Shown: positions 37,230-47,259, counted from the first letter of the stretch. The stretch is DNA of 64,000 bases from an uncultured Psychroserpens sp. (GCF_947492715.1 NZ_CANLNS010000001.1:682001-746000); one strand, 5' to 3'. A program made the numbers and translations. The notes: generated from the letters alone by a model not told the origin.

Positions 37230-38879
37230 ATGAAAACTATAAAATATATTCTATTGTCTGCGATCCTTATTGGATTTACGGCATGTAATGATGAAGAAGA
37301 CTTCGACACAACAGAAGCGGCCGTTGAGTTACCAGCCTTAACAGCTGGATCTGCAAACTTTTCTAATTACGTTGCTTTAGGAAACTCATTAACAGCTGGA
37401 TTTACAGATAATGCATTGTTTATTGCTGGTCAGCAAAACTCATATCCAAACACTTTATCTCAAAAATTCGCATTAGTTGGTGGTGGAAATTTTACACAGC
37501 CATTAACAAGCGATAATGTTGGAGGCCTTTTATTAGCAGGAAATCCTGTTCTAAACCCTGTAACTGGCGAACGTTTATTTGCGCCTAGATTAGTGTTTAA
37601 TGGTTCAAGTCCTGTGCCTTTAGAAAGTTTAAATCCATTGGCAATGTCAACTACAGATTTTGCTTTAAATAATCCTACAGGACCATTTAATAACCTAGGG
37701 GTTCCTGGAGCTGCAAGTTTTCATTTACTAGCAAACGGCTATGGCAGTTTGGCAAACTTTCCTGCTGCTGCTAATCCATATGCTATTAGAATTGCAGGAA
37801 ACACAGATGCTTCTATGTTAGAATTAGCAATGGCACAGTCGCCTTCATTTTTCTCACTATGGATAGGAAATAATGATGTATTAGGTTATGCCACTTCTGG
37901 TGGAGCTTCTGGCGGTTTAACAGACCAAGGAACTTTTGACTTTGCTTATGGTACGCTAATTACAACGCTGACATCTCAAGGTGCTCAAGGTATTATTGCC
38001 AATGTTCCTGATGTAACATCTATACCATTCTTTACCACTGTACCTCATAATCCTCTTGATCCATCTAATCCTAGTTTTGGACCTCAGATACCAACACTTA
38101 ATGGTATTTTCGGGCAATTGAATCAAGTATTTGCTTTCTTAGAAACGCAAGGGGTTCCAAATGCTACAGAACGACAAATTGTATTTTCTGAAACAGCAGC
38201 AAGTGCAGTTGTTATTAGAGATGAAAGTTTAGCAGATTTATCCACTCAAATTACTGGAGTATTACTTGCTAGTCCAACTTTCCCTGCATTTGTTCAGTCG
38301 TTTGGATTACCTGCTGCAGCTGCGCCGCAAGTAGCTGGTTTATTAGGATTTGTTTATGGACAAGCTAGACAAGCTAATGCTAATGATTTAATGGTACTAC
38401 CTAGTTCAGCAGTTATTGGAACAGTTAACGAAGATTTCGCTGCATTCTTAGGAACACAAGGCTTACCACCTACTTTAGCTGGACAATTTGCTGTAGAAGG
38501 TGTATCGTTACCTTTAGAAGATAAATGGGTTTTATTACCTACAGAACAAGCTGAAATTGCACAAGCTACTTCTGGTTATAATGCTACTATTGCTGCTAGT
38601 GCTACTCAAGCTGGTTTAGCATTTGTAGATGCCAATGCCTTACTTAATCAATTAGCTAATGGAGGTATTGCTACAGGCGATTTCATTTTAACAGATGACT
38701 TAGTGACTGGAGGTGCATTCTCTTTAGATGGTGTTCATCCAAATGCTAGAGGATATGCTCTAATTGCAAATGAATTTATGAAAGCTATTGATGCCGCTTA
38801 CGGATCGAACTTCGAGGCTTCAGGTAATTTTGTTAATGTTGGGGATTTTCCAACGAACTATTCGCCTGCACTACAATAA
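37230..38879 (+). CDS. SGNH/GDSL-family lipoprotein
   Basis: A 549-residue lipoprotein (signal ending LIGFTAC, lipid cysteine at 19). The GDSL motif is present as YVALGNSLTAGFTD, with the catalytic Ser at 53 and Asn replacing Asp. Later blocks match SGNH hydrolases: NLGVPGAAS (Gly block), WIGNNDVLG (Asn block) and SLDGVHPNARGYALIANEF (Asp and His). A long insert rich in Ala, Gly and Thr (about 290-430) is unusual for small GDSL enzymes but common in Bacteroidota versions. The enzyme probably cleaves esters at the outer membrane, working with the receptor encoded just upstream. Confidence 0.88.
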   Translation: MKTIKYILLSAILIGFTACNDEEDFDTTEAAVELPALTAGSANFSNYVALGNSLTAGFTDNALFIAGQQNSYPNTLSQKFALVGGGNFTQPLTSDNVGGLLLAGNPVLNPVTGERLFAPRLVFNGSSPVPLESLNPLAMSTTDFALNNPTGPFNNLGVPGAASFHLLANGYGSLANFPAAANPYAIRIAGNTDASMLELAMAQSPSFFSLWIGNNDVLGYATSGGASGGLTDQGTFDFAYGTLITTLTSQGAQGIIANVPDVTSIPFFTTVPHNPLDPSNPSFGPQIPTLNGIFGQLNQVFAFLETQGVPNATERQIVFSETAASAVVIRDESLADLSTQITGVLLASPTFPAFVQSFGLPAAAAPQVAGLLGFVYGQARQANANDLMVLPSSAVIGTVNEDFAAFLGTQGLPPTLAGQFAVEGVSLPLEDKWVLLPTEQAEIAQATSGYNATIAASATQAGLAFVDANALLNQLANGGIATGDFILTDDLVTGGAFSLDGVHPNARGYALIANEFMKAIDAAYGSNFEASGNFVNVGDFPTNYSPALQ

Positions 38880-38902
38880 AAACAAAGACACATTTAATTA
38901 GA

Positions 38903-38943
38903 AAACACCTTCATTTAACGTTTGAAAATGAAGGTGTTTTTTT
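38903..38943 (+). terminator. Intrinsic terminator after the GDSL gene
   Basis: AACACCTTCATT and AATGAAGGTGTT form a 12-bp stem around an 11-base loop, followed by a run of T. It separates the receptor unit from the atp promoter. Confidence 0.9.
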
Positions 38944-38965
38944 ATACATAAAAAAGCCGTAAAAA

Positions 38966-39000
38966 TTTGCTTTAAGTTTAAATTAAAACCTGTATATTTG
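38966..39000 (+). promoter_or_regulatory. Promoter of atpD-atpC
   Basis: A -7 element TATATTTG at 38993-39000 with a TTTG at 38966-38969, 23 bases upstream, matching both halves of the Bacteroidetes promoter within a slightly long spacing. A strong promoter is expected for ATP synthase genes. Confidence 0.65.
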
Positions 39001-39004
39001 CAGC

Positions 39005-39027
39005 GCGAAAAAACAGGTGTTTTTCGC
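39005..39027 (+). promoter_or_regulatory. Hairpin at the 5' end of the atp mRNA
   Basis: GCGAAAAA at 39005-39012 and TTTTTCGC at 39020-39027 form a perfect 8-bp stem with a 7-base loop. It begins about 5 bases past the -7 box, so it would sit at or near the very 5' end of the transcript, 35 bases before the atpD ATG. Confidence 0.5.
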
Positions 39028-39059
39028 ATCAAATTTATATCTAAACATTAAACACATAA

Positions 39060-40571
<1,512 letters not shown>

Positions 40572-40588
40572 TCTAAAATTATAAAAAC

Positions 40589-40864
40589 ATGCTTTTAGAA
40601 ATTGTATCACCAGAAGCTACACTATTTAGCGGAGAAGTAACTAGCGTTACAGTACCAGGTGTGATGGGTGAATTTGAAATGTTAAATAATCACGCGCCTA
40701 TTATCTCTTTATTAAAAGAAGGTCATGTGAAAATTAACGGCAACATTACTTTAGAAGAAAATGTTGAATCCTTATTCAATAAAACAGATAAAGGATTTTG
40801 GCTACCAATTACTTCTGGAACAATTGAAATGAAAGATAATAAAGTTATTGTTTTAGCAGACTAA
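40589..40864 (+). CDS. atpC: F0F1 ATP synthase subunit epsilon, short form
   Basis: A 91-residue epsilon subunit with only the N-terminal beta-sandwich (MLLEIVSPEATLFSGEVTSV; PGVMGEFEMLNNHAPIISLL). The C-terminal helical hairpin that inhibits ATP hydrolysis in the usual 130-140-residue subunit is missing. Short epsilons are seen in other Bacteroidota. The gene follows atpD by 17 bases and ends before a bidirectional terminator. Its absence of helices suggests no epsilon-type latch on the motor. Confidence 0.94.
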   Translation: MLLEIVSPEATLFSGEVTSVTVPGVMGEFEMLNNHAPIISLLKEGHVKINGNITLEENVESLFNKTDKGFWLPITSGTIEMKDNKVIVLAD

Positions 40865-40890
40865 GACAGTATATTTATTTACACATATAT

Positions 40891-40922
40891 AAAACGTCAA
40901 ACTTTTAGTTTGGCGTTTTTTT
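40891..40922. terminator. Bidirectional terminator between atpC and umuD
   Basis: AAAACGTCAAAC and GTTTGGCGTTTT pair around TTTTA with T runs on one side and A runs on the other, so it can stop transcripts from both converging genes. Confidence 0.85.
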
Positions 40923-40934
40923 ATGCGCATATTC

Positions 40935-41375
40935 TTAAACTTTCTTTATCACATTAGTGACAATACCCCAAATCACAAAGTTATTCGCTTCGGTGATATG
41001 TATTATAGGATAATCTGGGTTTTCGGGCTGTAACCACATTTGATTATCTGAAACCCGCAAACGTTTCACTGTAAACTCTCCATCTAAAAAACAAACGGCT
41101 ATTTTATTATTAGCTGGTTCTATACTTCTATCAATAACCAATAAATCATTATCCTCTAATCCTGCACCAATCATAGATTGCCCACTCACACGAGCGTAAA
41201 AAGTAGTGTCCTTATTTTTGACTAGCTCTGCATCTAATGACAAACGCTGCTCATTAAAGTCTTCTGCTGGCGATGGAAAACCAGCCGAAATTCCTGCATC
41301 AAATAATTGTGCTGCCGCACCTTCAATAACTTCTGGTATAAAGAAGTCTAAATGTTCTGTGTTTTGTGTTTTCAT
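40935..41375 (-). CDS. umuD: UmuD-like autocleaving S24 peptidase
   Basis: The call starts at MKTQNTEHLDFFIPEVIEG; an ATG 33 bases upstream is less likely. The 146 residues match UmuD: a cleavage site region SAGFPSPAEDF (Ala-Gly bond), the nucleophile in SGQSMIGAGL, and the lysine general base in GEFTVKRLRV. In E. coli, RecA-triggered cleavage of UmuD activates an error-prone polymerase. Here no umuC lies beside it; the neighbouring polymerases are a DnaE type and a DinB type on the opposite strand. It follows the S24 repressor gene by 43 bases, so both come from one transcript. Confidence 0.9.
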   Translation of the reverse strand: MKTQNTEHLDFFIPEVIEGAAAQLFDAGISAGFPSPAEDFNEQRLSLDAELVKNKDTTFYARVSGQSMIGAGLEDNDLLVIDRSIEPANNKIAVCFLDGEFTVKRLRVSDNQMWLQPENPDYPIIHITEANNFVIWGIVTNVIKKV

Positions 41376-41418
41376 ATGGATATAAATTTTGTTAATCACT
41401 GTAAGCACTTAAATATCC

Positions 41419-42186
41419 TTACATCTGCTTTATAGCTTCTAATTCTACGCGTAACTCTTGAAACATGGCCATAATATTACTCATCTTTAATTCCTTTTCA
41501 TCATACTCCTGCGTATTAATACAACACGTAAACTCCCAAAGCTCTAAAATAGCCTCTTTTCTAACCAAATACGGTTCATAAGATGTATTATCTGAACTTA
41601 ATAATAGATTAACCTCATCGTCTTTCGGTATATAAACACGTTTGTATACCAAACCATCATTCTTTGTTAATACAATATAGGTTCTTCCGTTTTTAACTTC
41701 ATCAATAGATTCAACAAATTTTGCAACAATAAATGCTCCATCCTTTACTGGTAACATAGAATCTCCTTTTATAGGAAACGCACGATGTGTTCCTGTTGGT
41801 AAAAAAGGCAGTTTAATTTTTTGCAATTGCTCAATATATTCTGGATCATCATAACCTTCAAGATAACCTGCAGATGCCTTTGTTGGAATAATTTCAATCA
41901 AATCTTCATTATCTTCATTAACTGTGATAGGAAATAGTACACGTTTATTTCCTATTTGTATAAATGATGTGTCTTTGGCTTGTCTTAAATCTTTTTTAAC
42001 TAAGATATCTATGGGTATATTTATATAGCGAGATAACTCAATTAATCGCTCAATTGGAGGCTCAGAACGTCCTTCTTCATAAGATCCTACCATTGATCTT
42101 GACCAACCTAATTCTTCTGCAAAACGTTCTTGTGAGAACTTTTTCAAGGAACGTAAATGCCTAATATTTGCTTGTATATTTTTCAT
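41419..42186 (-). CDS. LexA-like HTH-S24 repressor
   Basis: The start is taken at MKNIQANIRHLRSLKKFSQE; the frame runs upstream to 42231 but would cross the promoter. The N-terminus is an XRE-type helix-turn-helix (FSQERFAEELGWSRSMVGSY, residues 17-37). The C-terminal half is an S24 peptidase: ASAGYLEG carries an Ala-Gly bond for self-cleavage, IKGDSMLP the serine, and DGLVYKRVYI the lysine. This is the design of phage-type and LexA-type repressors that cut themselves when RecA is activated by DNA damage. It is divergent from the polymerase genes with repeats in between, fitting control of the whole cassette. Confidence 0.88.
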   Translation of the reverse strand: MKNIQANIRHLRSLKKFSQERFAEELGWSRSMVGSYEEGRSEPPIERLIELSRYINIPIDILVKKDLRQAKDTSFIQIGNKRVLFPITVNEDNEDLIEIIPTKASAGYLEGYDDPEYIEQLQKIKLPFLPTGTHRAFPIKGDSMLPVKDGAFIVAKFVESIDEVKNGRTYIVLTKNDGLVYKRVYIPKDDEVNLLLSSDNTSYEPYLVRKEAILELWEFTCCINTQEYDEKELKMSNIMAMFQELRVELEAIKQM

Positions 42187-42209
42187 TATTAAAATGACTT
42201 TAACAGTAT

Positions 42210-42248
42210 TTACTACAAATATAAGCAACAATTACTACAAATAGTAGT
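42210..42248. promoter_or_regulatory. Repeat operator between the S24 repressor and dnaE
   Basis: TTACTACAAATA occurs twice exactly, at 42210-42221 and 42232-42243, 22 bp apart (two helical turns). The second copy also forms an inverted pair: ACTAC at 42234-42238 and GTAGT at 42244-42248. The first copy overlaps a -7 box for the repressor gene (complement TATATTTG, 42216-42223) and the second ends just before the -7 box of dnaE. A bound dimer pair would block both promoters. Confidence 0.65.
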
Positions 42249-42256
42249 TAATTTTG
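42249..42256 (+). promoter_or_regulatory. Candidate -7 element TAATTTTG for dnaE-dinB
   Basis: An exact TAnnTTTG match 12 bases before the dnaE ATG. The operator repeats occupy the position where a -33 element would be. Confidence 0.55.
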
Positions 42257-42268
42257 TTAATCCTTGTC

Positions 42269-45200
42269 ATGTATCTTAATTGTCACACATATTACAGTCT
42301 ACGTTATGGTTCAATTGCACCAAAACAATTGCTTGCTATGGCCTTTGCAAACAATTTAAATACTTTAGCACTTACTGATATTAACAATACTTCTGCATGC
42401 TTAGACTTTGTACGTCTTTCTAGCAACTATAATATTAAACCAATTCTTGGCGTAGATTTTAGAAATGGTACAGAACAGCAATTTATTTTAATTGCTAAAA
42501 ACAATAATGGTTTTCAAAATATTAATCATTACTTATCTAAACATTTATACAATCAAGAGCTAAAAATTCCTGACCGACCAGAAACAAAAATCAATGACTG
42601 TTATGTCATTTATCCATATCTAAAAGGAGTAGATTATAATTTAAAAACCGATGAATTTTTAGGGGTTACCCCTAAAGACCTTAATAACCTTAAATTTTCT
42701 CGTTGGAATACACTGCAACATCAATTAGTGATTTTAAAAACAGTCTCCTTTCAAAATAAAAAAGGATTCAACACTCATCGTTTGTTGCGTGCTATTGACA
42801 ATAATACTTTACTAAGTAAACTTCCTAAGACCGAAGAAGGAGATTCTAATCATACGATGATGCCTTACCAACAGCTGTGCAGTACCTATGAAGAGTTTCC
42901 AACACTTATTGAAAACACAAAACAGTTAATGGACAAATGTTCTATTAATTTTGACTTCTCGCAACAAATACCAAACAATCAAAAAACATACACTAATAGC
43001 GAAGTTCTAGATTTTAAACTTTTAAAAAAACTCACCTATGAAGGTTTACACTATCGCTACAAAGATCCAGATACAACTATTTTTAAACGTATAGAAAAAG
43101 AACTTTCTATTATTAATGCAAAAGGGTTTGTATCCTATTTTTTAATTAATTGGAAAATTTTAAAATACGCACGTAGTAAAGGTTATTTCTATGTTGGTCG
43201 TGGTAGTGGGGCCAATAGTATTATTGCCTACCTACTTCGTATTACAGATGTAGATCCTATAGAACTCGATTTATATTTTGAACGTTTTATTAATCTCTTT
43301 CGGCAAAACCCACCAGATTTTGATATTGATTTTTCCTGGAAAGACCGTGATGATATTACCCAATTCATTTTCAAAACTTTTAAAAACACAGCACTTATAA
43401 CAGTTTATAATACTTTTAAATTTAGAGCATCGGTTCGAGAATTAGGTAAAGTTTTTGGTTTACCTAAATCGGAAATGGATATACTCACTAGAGGGAAGTA
43501 TAATATCAATCAGCTCGATCAATTGTCACAACTCGTTATTAAATACAGTACTTATATTGAAGGTTTTCCAAATTATTTAGGTATCCATGCTGGAGGTATA
43601 TTAATTTCAGAAAAACCCATTCATTATTATGGTGCTACATTTATGCCTCCTAAAGGATTTCCTACGACACAGTTTGATATGGTAGTTGCTGAAGATATTG
43701 GCTTATATAAGTTTGATATTTTAAGTCAACGCGGACTAGGAAAGATAAAGGATGCTGTTGCCATTGTTAGATATAATCGCCCTCAATTACCACCAATAGA
43801 TATTCATGATATAAAACGTTTTAAAAAAGACGAACGCATTAAATATTTACTTCGGAATGCTAAAGCAATTGGTTGTTTTTATGTAGAATCACCAGCTATG
43901 CGTATGCTTCTAAAAAAGTTACAGGTTGACAATTATTTAGGATTGGTTGCAGCAAGTTCGGTAATTCGTCCTGGTGTTGCCAAAAGCGGAATGATGCGTG
44001 AGTATATTTTAAGGTATCGTTATCCCGAAAAGCGCAAAGAAGCACACCCTGTACTATCTAAACTTATGCCAGAAACTTATGGTGTTATGGTTTACCAAGA
44101 AGATGTTATTAAAGTAGCTCATCACTTTGGCAGACTCACTTTAGGAGAAGCCGATATGTTACGACGAGGGATGTCTGGAAAGTTCCGTTCACGAGAAGAA
44201 TTTTTGAAGGTGAAACAACAGTTTTTTGATAATTGTAAAACAGCTGGAGAACCAGAAGCATTTACTGCAGATGTTTGGCGACAAATTGAAAGTTTTGCTG
44301 GCTATGCTTTTGCAAAAGGTCACTCTGCATCTTATGCAGTAGAAAGCTATCAAAGTCTTTTTTTAAAAGCCTATTTCCCATTAGAATACATGACAGCCAC
44401 CATTAATAATTTTGGAGGGTTTTACAGAACCGAACTCTATGTACATGAAGCAAGAATGCATGGAGGAATTATAAAGCCACCATGTATCAATACAAGTTTT
44501 ACTCAAGCTATTATTAAAGCCAAGACCATATATTTAGGGTTTATGTTTTTGCAATCATTCGAATCTAAACTTATGAAGCAAATCATTGCAGAACGTGAGC
44601 AACATGGGACTTATAAAACTCTTGATGATTTTATTGAACGCATTCCTATTTCCGTAGAACAAATCTCTATCTTAATTAAAATTAATGCGTTTAGGTTTAC
44701 TAAAACAAATAAGCGAGAATTGCTTTGGGAAGCACATCTAAAAATTAGTAAAACTGTAATTCAGGAGCATATTATGACCTTATTTAAAACAGAAAAAATA
44801 AGTTATAAAACACCTCAACTGTCAAGTACAGATTTAGAAAATGCTTTTGATGAAATAGAACTCTTAGGCTTTCCTTTATGTAACCCATTTCATTTACTAA
44901 ACAAACCGTCTTTAACACATATACGTGCTAAACATTTAATAGGTTTTCAACATAAAACAATCACTATTGAAGGCTATCTAATTACAACAAAAAACACAAC
45001 TACCTCAAATGGAAAACGCATGTACTTTGGCACTTTTTTGGATTACGATGGTGATTTTATAGACACCGTTCATTTTCCTCCTATAGCTGCAAAATATCCA
45101 TTTAGAGGCAACGGTATTTATTCGATTACAGGAAAAGTAATACTAGAATTTGGATGCGTTAACATTGAAGTCTCTAACATGGAACGTCTTGCAATTATAG

Positions 45201-45286
45201 AAGACCCGCGTTATGCAATAGACTCTTCAAATCCAACATTCCAAAAGAAAAGAAATTTTGAAGATTTAAAAGTACGCTATGAGTAA
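42269..45286 (+). CDS. DnaE-type DNA polymerase III alpha subunit, probable error-prone accessory form
   Basis: A 1005-residue C-family polymerase starting MYLNCHTYYSLRYG. The N-terminal PHP domain has lost metal ligands: the usual H-x-H reads N-C-H and TDHxN reads TDINN. The palm region has GRGSGANSIIAYLLR and the catalytic aspartates in PPDFDIDFSWKD (about 348-353). SFAGYAFAKGHSASYAVESY and a C-terminal OB fold (about 895-980; ITGKVILEFGCVNIEV) follow. It is shorter than a replicative DnaE (about 1150-1500 in this phylum) and resembles ImuC/DnaE2 translesion forms. It overlaps dinB by 8 bases. Role as a lesion-bypass polymerase is inferred from context and size. Confidence 0.85.
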   Translation: MYLNCHTYYSLRYGSIAPKQLLAMAFANNLNTLALTDINNTSACLDFVRLSSNYNIKPILGVDFRNGTEQQFILIAKNNNGFQNINHYLSKHLYNQELKIPDRPETKINDCYVIYPYLKGVDYNLKTDEFLGVTPKDLNNLKFSRWNTLQHQLVILKTVSFQNKKGFNTHRLLRAIDNNTLLSKLPKTEEGDSNHTMMPYQQLCSTYEEFPTLIENTKQLMDKCSINFDFSQQIPNNQKTYTNSEVLDFKLLKKLTYEGLHYRYKDPDTTIFKRIEKELSIINAKGFVSYFLINWKILKYARSKGYFYVGRGSGANSIIAYLLRITDVDPIELDLYFERFINLFRQNPPDFDIDFSWKDRDDITQFIFKTFKNTALITVYNTFKFRASVRELGKVFGLPKSEMDILTRGKYNINQLDQLSQLVIKYSTYIEGFPNYLGIHAGGILISEKPIHYYGATFMPPKGFPTTQFDMVVAEDIGLYKFDILSQRGLGKIKDAVAIVRYNRPQLPPIDIHDIKRFKKDERIKYLLRNAKAIGCFYVESPAMRMLLKKLQVDNYLGLVAASSVIRPGVAKSGMMREYILRYRYPEKRKEAHPVLSKLMPETYGVMVYQEDVIKVAHHFGRLTLGEADMLRRGMSGKFRSREEFLKVKQQFFDNCKTAGEPEAFTADVWRQIESFAGYAFAKGHSASYAVESYQSLFLKAYFPLEYMTATINNFGGFYRTELYVHEARMHGGIIKPPCINTSFTQAIIKAKTIYLGFMFLQSFESKLMKQIIAEREQHGTYKTLDDFIERIPISVEQISILIKINAFRFTKTNKRELLWEAHLKISKTVIQEHIMTLFKTEKISYKTPQLSSTDLENAFDEIELLGFPLCNPFHLLNKPSLTHIRAKHLIGFQHKTITIEGYLITTKNTTTSNGKRMYFGTFLDYDGDFIDTVHFPPIAAKYPFRGNGIYSITGKVILEFGCVNIEVSNMERLAIIEDPRYAIDSSNPTFQKKRNFEDLKVRYE

Positions 45287-46496
45287 CAATCGATCTATAG
45301 TACATATGGACTTAGATACTTTTTTTGTGTCTTGCGAGCGACTCTTAGACAGTAGGCTTAATGGAAAACCTGTGCTTATTGGTGGTACAAGTGATCGAGG
45401 TGTTGTTGCATCTTGCAGCTATGAAGCTAGAACATATGGCATACACTCTGCCATGCCCATGCGTATGGCGAAACAACTATGCCCTGAAGCAATCATACTA
45501 AGAGGAAACTCTGGAATATATACCAAATTCTCACAAAATGTAACTGAGGTAATAAAAGAAACCGTTCCGTTATATGAAAAAACCTCTATAGATGAATTTT
45601 ACCTAGATCTCACCGGAATGGATAAGTTTTTTGGGTGTCATAAATTGGCTTCAGAATTACGTCAACGCATTATTAAAGAAACAGGTTTACCTATTTCATT
45701 TGGCCTATCACTCAATAAAACTGTATCCAAAATTGCCACAGGTGAAGCAAAACCTAATAATGAAATACGTGTTATTTCAGGAACAGAAAAGCCATTTTTA
45801 GCTCCTCTTTCAGTTAAAAAAATACCAATGGTTGGACATGTCACTTACAAAGCGTTATGTGATTTAGGTGTGAAACGGATTAAAACTGTACAAGATATGC
45901 CTATGGAACTCATGCATAAAGTGCTAGGTAAAAACGGACTTTCTATATGGAAAAAAGCAAACGGTATAGATAATAGCCCAGTAGTTCAATATCATGAACG
46001 CAAATCAATTTCTACAGAACGTACTTTTAATAGAGATACAACTGATGTTTCAAAACTTAAAGGTATTGTTATTGCTATGGCAGAAAATTTAGCATATCAA
46101 TTACGTCGTGGAAATAAATTAACAGCTTGCGTAACATTTAAAATACGTTATTCTGATTTTCAAACCTATACGCAACAGCAACGTATTCCGTATAGCGCAA
46201 TGGATCATTCTATTATTCCTGTAGTATTAGATTTATACAAAAAACTTTATAACCGTAGATTATTAGTACGTTTAGTTGGTGTGAAATTTAGCCATTTAGT
46301 AGAAGGTGGTCATCAAATTCATTTATTTGAAGATGACGAAAAGCTATTACATTTAAGTCAGGCCATAGATAAAATGCGAGAACGTTATGGCGATCGAGCA
46401 GTCATTAATGCAGCAGGAATGGAAGCCAAATCTATTAGTAGGTGGAATCCTTTCACAGGAGAACCCCCTCCTCTATTGGCTAATAGAAGACAATAA
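45279..46496 (+). CDS. dinB: Y-family DNA polymerase IV
   Basis: A 405-residue lesion-bypass polymerase. Catalytic acidic residues are visible in SIVHMDLDTFFVSCERL (Asp) and KTSIDEFYLDLTG (Asp-Glu). Also present are SYEARTYGIHSAMPM, the GLSLNKTVSKIATGEAKPN segment, helix-hairpin-helix motifs, and the little-finger domain (about 235-345). QIHLFED near 347 fits a beta-clamp-binding motif (QxxLF). It overlaps the DnaE-type gene by 8 bases and must be expressed with it. No ImuB-like loss of the active site is seen, so unlike the imuA-imuB-dnaE2 cassette, this Y-family member should be catalytic. Confidence 0.94.
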   Translation: MSNNRSIVHMDLDTFFVSCERLLDSRLNGKPVLIGGTSDRGVVASCSYEARTYGIHSAMPMRMAKQLCPEAIILRGNSGIYTKFSQNVTEVIKETVPLYEKTSIDEFYLDLTGMDKFFGCHKLASELRQRIIKETGLPISFGLSLNKTVSKIATGEAKPNNEIRVISGTEKPFLAPLSVKKIPMVGHVTYKALCDLGVKRIKTVQDMPMELMHKVLGKNGLSIWKKANGIDNSPVVQYHERKSISTERTFNRDTTDVSKLKGIVIAMAENLAYQLRRGNKLTACVTFKIRYSDFQTYTQQQRIPYSAMDHSIIPVVLDLYKKLYNRRLLVRLVGVKFSHLVEGGHQIHLFEDDEKLLHLSQAIDKMRERYGDRAVINAAGMEAKSISRWNPFTGEPPPLLANRRQ

Positions 46497-46515
46497 TAAA
46501 ATCGTCATTTTAAAT

Positions 46516-47064
46516 CTATGAAATTGGTAAACTAATAAGTTCCCAAGTTTCATTGTTTGAAACATAGGTTTTTAAAAGTTCAAAACCTACAGCTTGATGC
46601 GCTTTAGACGAACGTACATTTTTGACATTAACCTCGGTAATTATAGCTTTAAAATCTGGCTTTAAAACGTTGGACATAAACCTATACAATCCTCTAAAAA
46701 TGCCTTGTTTTCTATATGGTTTAGAAACACAAACTTGTCCCATTACAATATAATTTAGCCGCTTAGGTATTATAGACTCAATCTCGTTAAACATAGAAAT
46801 TAATATAGGAATTTCATCTTTAAATTGTTTAGTCATGCATAAGGCATACCCAACAATATGACCATCGTGTTTTGCAATAATATGCGCGCAAGAATCATTC
46901 ATGCGTTTTAAAATATCAAAGGAATGATGAATGGTGACATAGCCTTCTTTTTCTTGTTCTGAAACTGTTATTCTTTTGGGCAGGTTATCGCTTTGAAGTC
47001 TTAAAATAGCATTTAATTCATCATCCGTTTTTACTCTATGATATGTAATATCAGTTATCGACAT
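46516..47064 (-). CDS. GNAT-family N-acetyltransferase
   Basis: A 182-residue acetyltransferase. The acetyl-CoA pyrophosphate-binding motif is VMGQVCVSKPYRKQGIFRGL (the QVCVSKPYRKQGI segment, R/Q-x-x-G-x-G/A type), followed by ITEVNVKNVRSSKAHQAVGF, the usual motif B. The acceptor substrate is not predictable. Its start overlaps the XRE gene by 14 bases, so it is the last gene of the DUF2975 operon. It converges with dinB, the two stop codons being 20 bases apart. Confidence 0.88.
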   Translation of the reverse strand: MSITDITYHRVKTDDELNAILRLQSDNLPKRITVSEQEKEGYVTIHHSFDILKRMNDSCAHIIAKHDGHIVGYALCMTKQFKDEIPILISMFNEIESIIPKRLNYIVMGQVCVSKPYRKQGIFRGLYRFMSNVLKPDFKAIITEVNVKNVRSSKAHQAVGFELLKTYVSNNETWELISLPIS

Positions 47065-47257
47065 ACTCTAAAATATCGGCAGGTTGACACTCTAAAGCTT
47101 CGCAAATAGCTTCCAAAGTAGAAAACCTAATTGCCTTGGCTTTTCCAGATTTTAAGATCGACAAGTTTGCTGTAGTAATACCAATAATCTCAGCCAAGTC
47201 TTTACTTTTCATTTTTCGCTTAGCAAGCATTACATCAAGATTAACAACTATTGGCAT
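47051..47257 (-). CDS. YozG-like XRE regulator
   Basis: A 68-residue single-domain helix-turn-helix protein (MPIVVNLDVMLAKRKMKSKD, then LAEIIGITTANLSILKSGKA and ALECQPADILEYVD). This is the Cro/C1-type family that often sits next to DUF2975 genes. It lies 2 bases after one DUF2975 gene and overlaps the acetyltransferase gene. It has no sensor domain, so its activity would depend on a partner, possibly the membrane proteins of the operon. It is the best candidate for binding the twin palindromes at the operon promoter. Confidence 0.9.
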   Translation of the reverse strand: MPIVVNLDVMLAKRKMKSKDLAEIIGITTANLSILKSGKAKAIRFSTLEAICEALECQPADILEYVDN

Positions 47258-47259
47258 AA

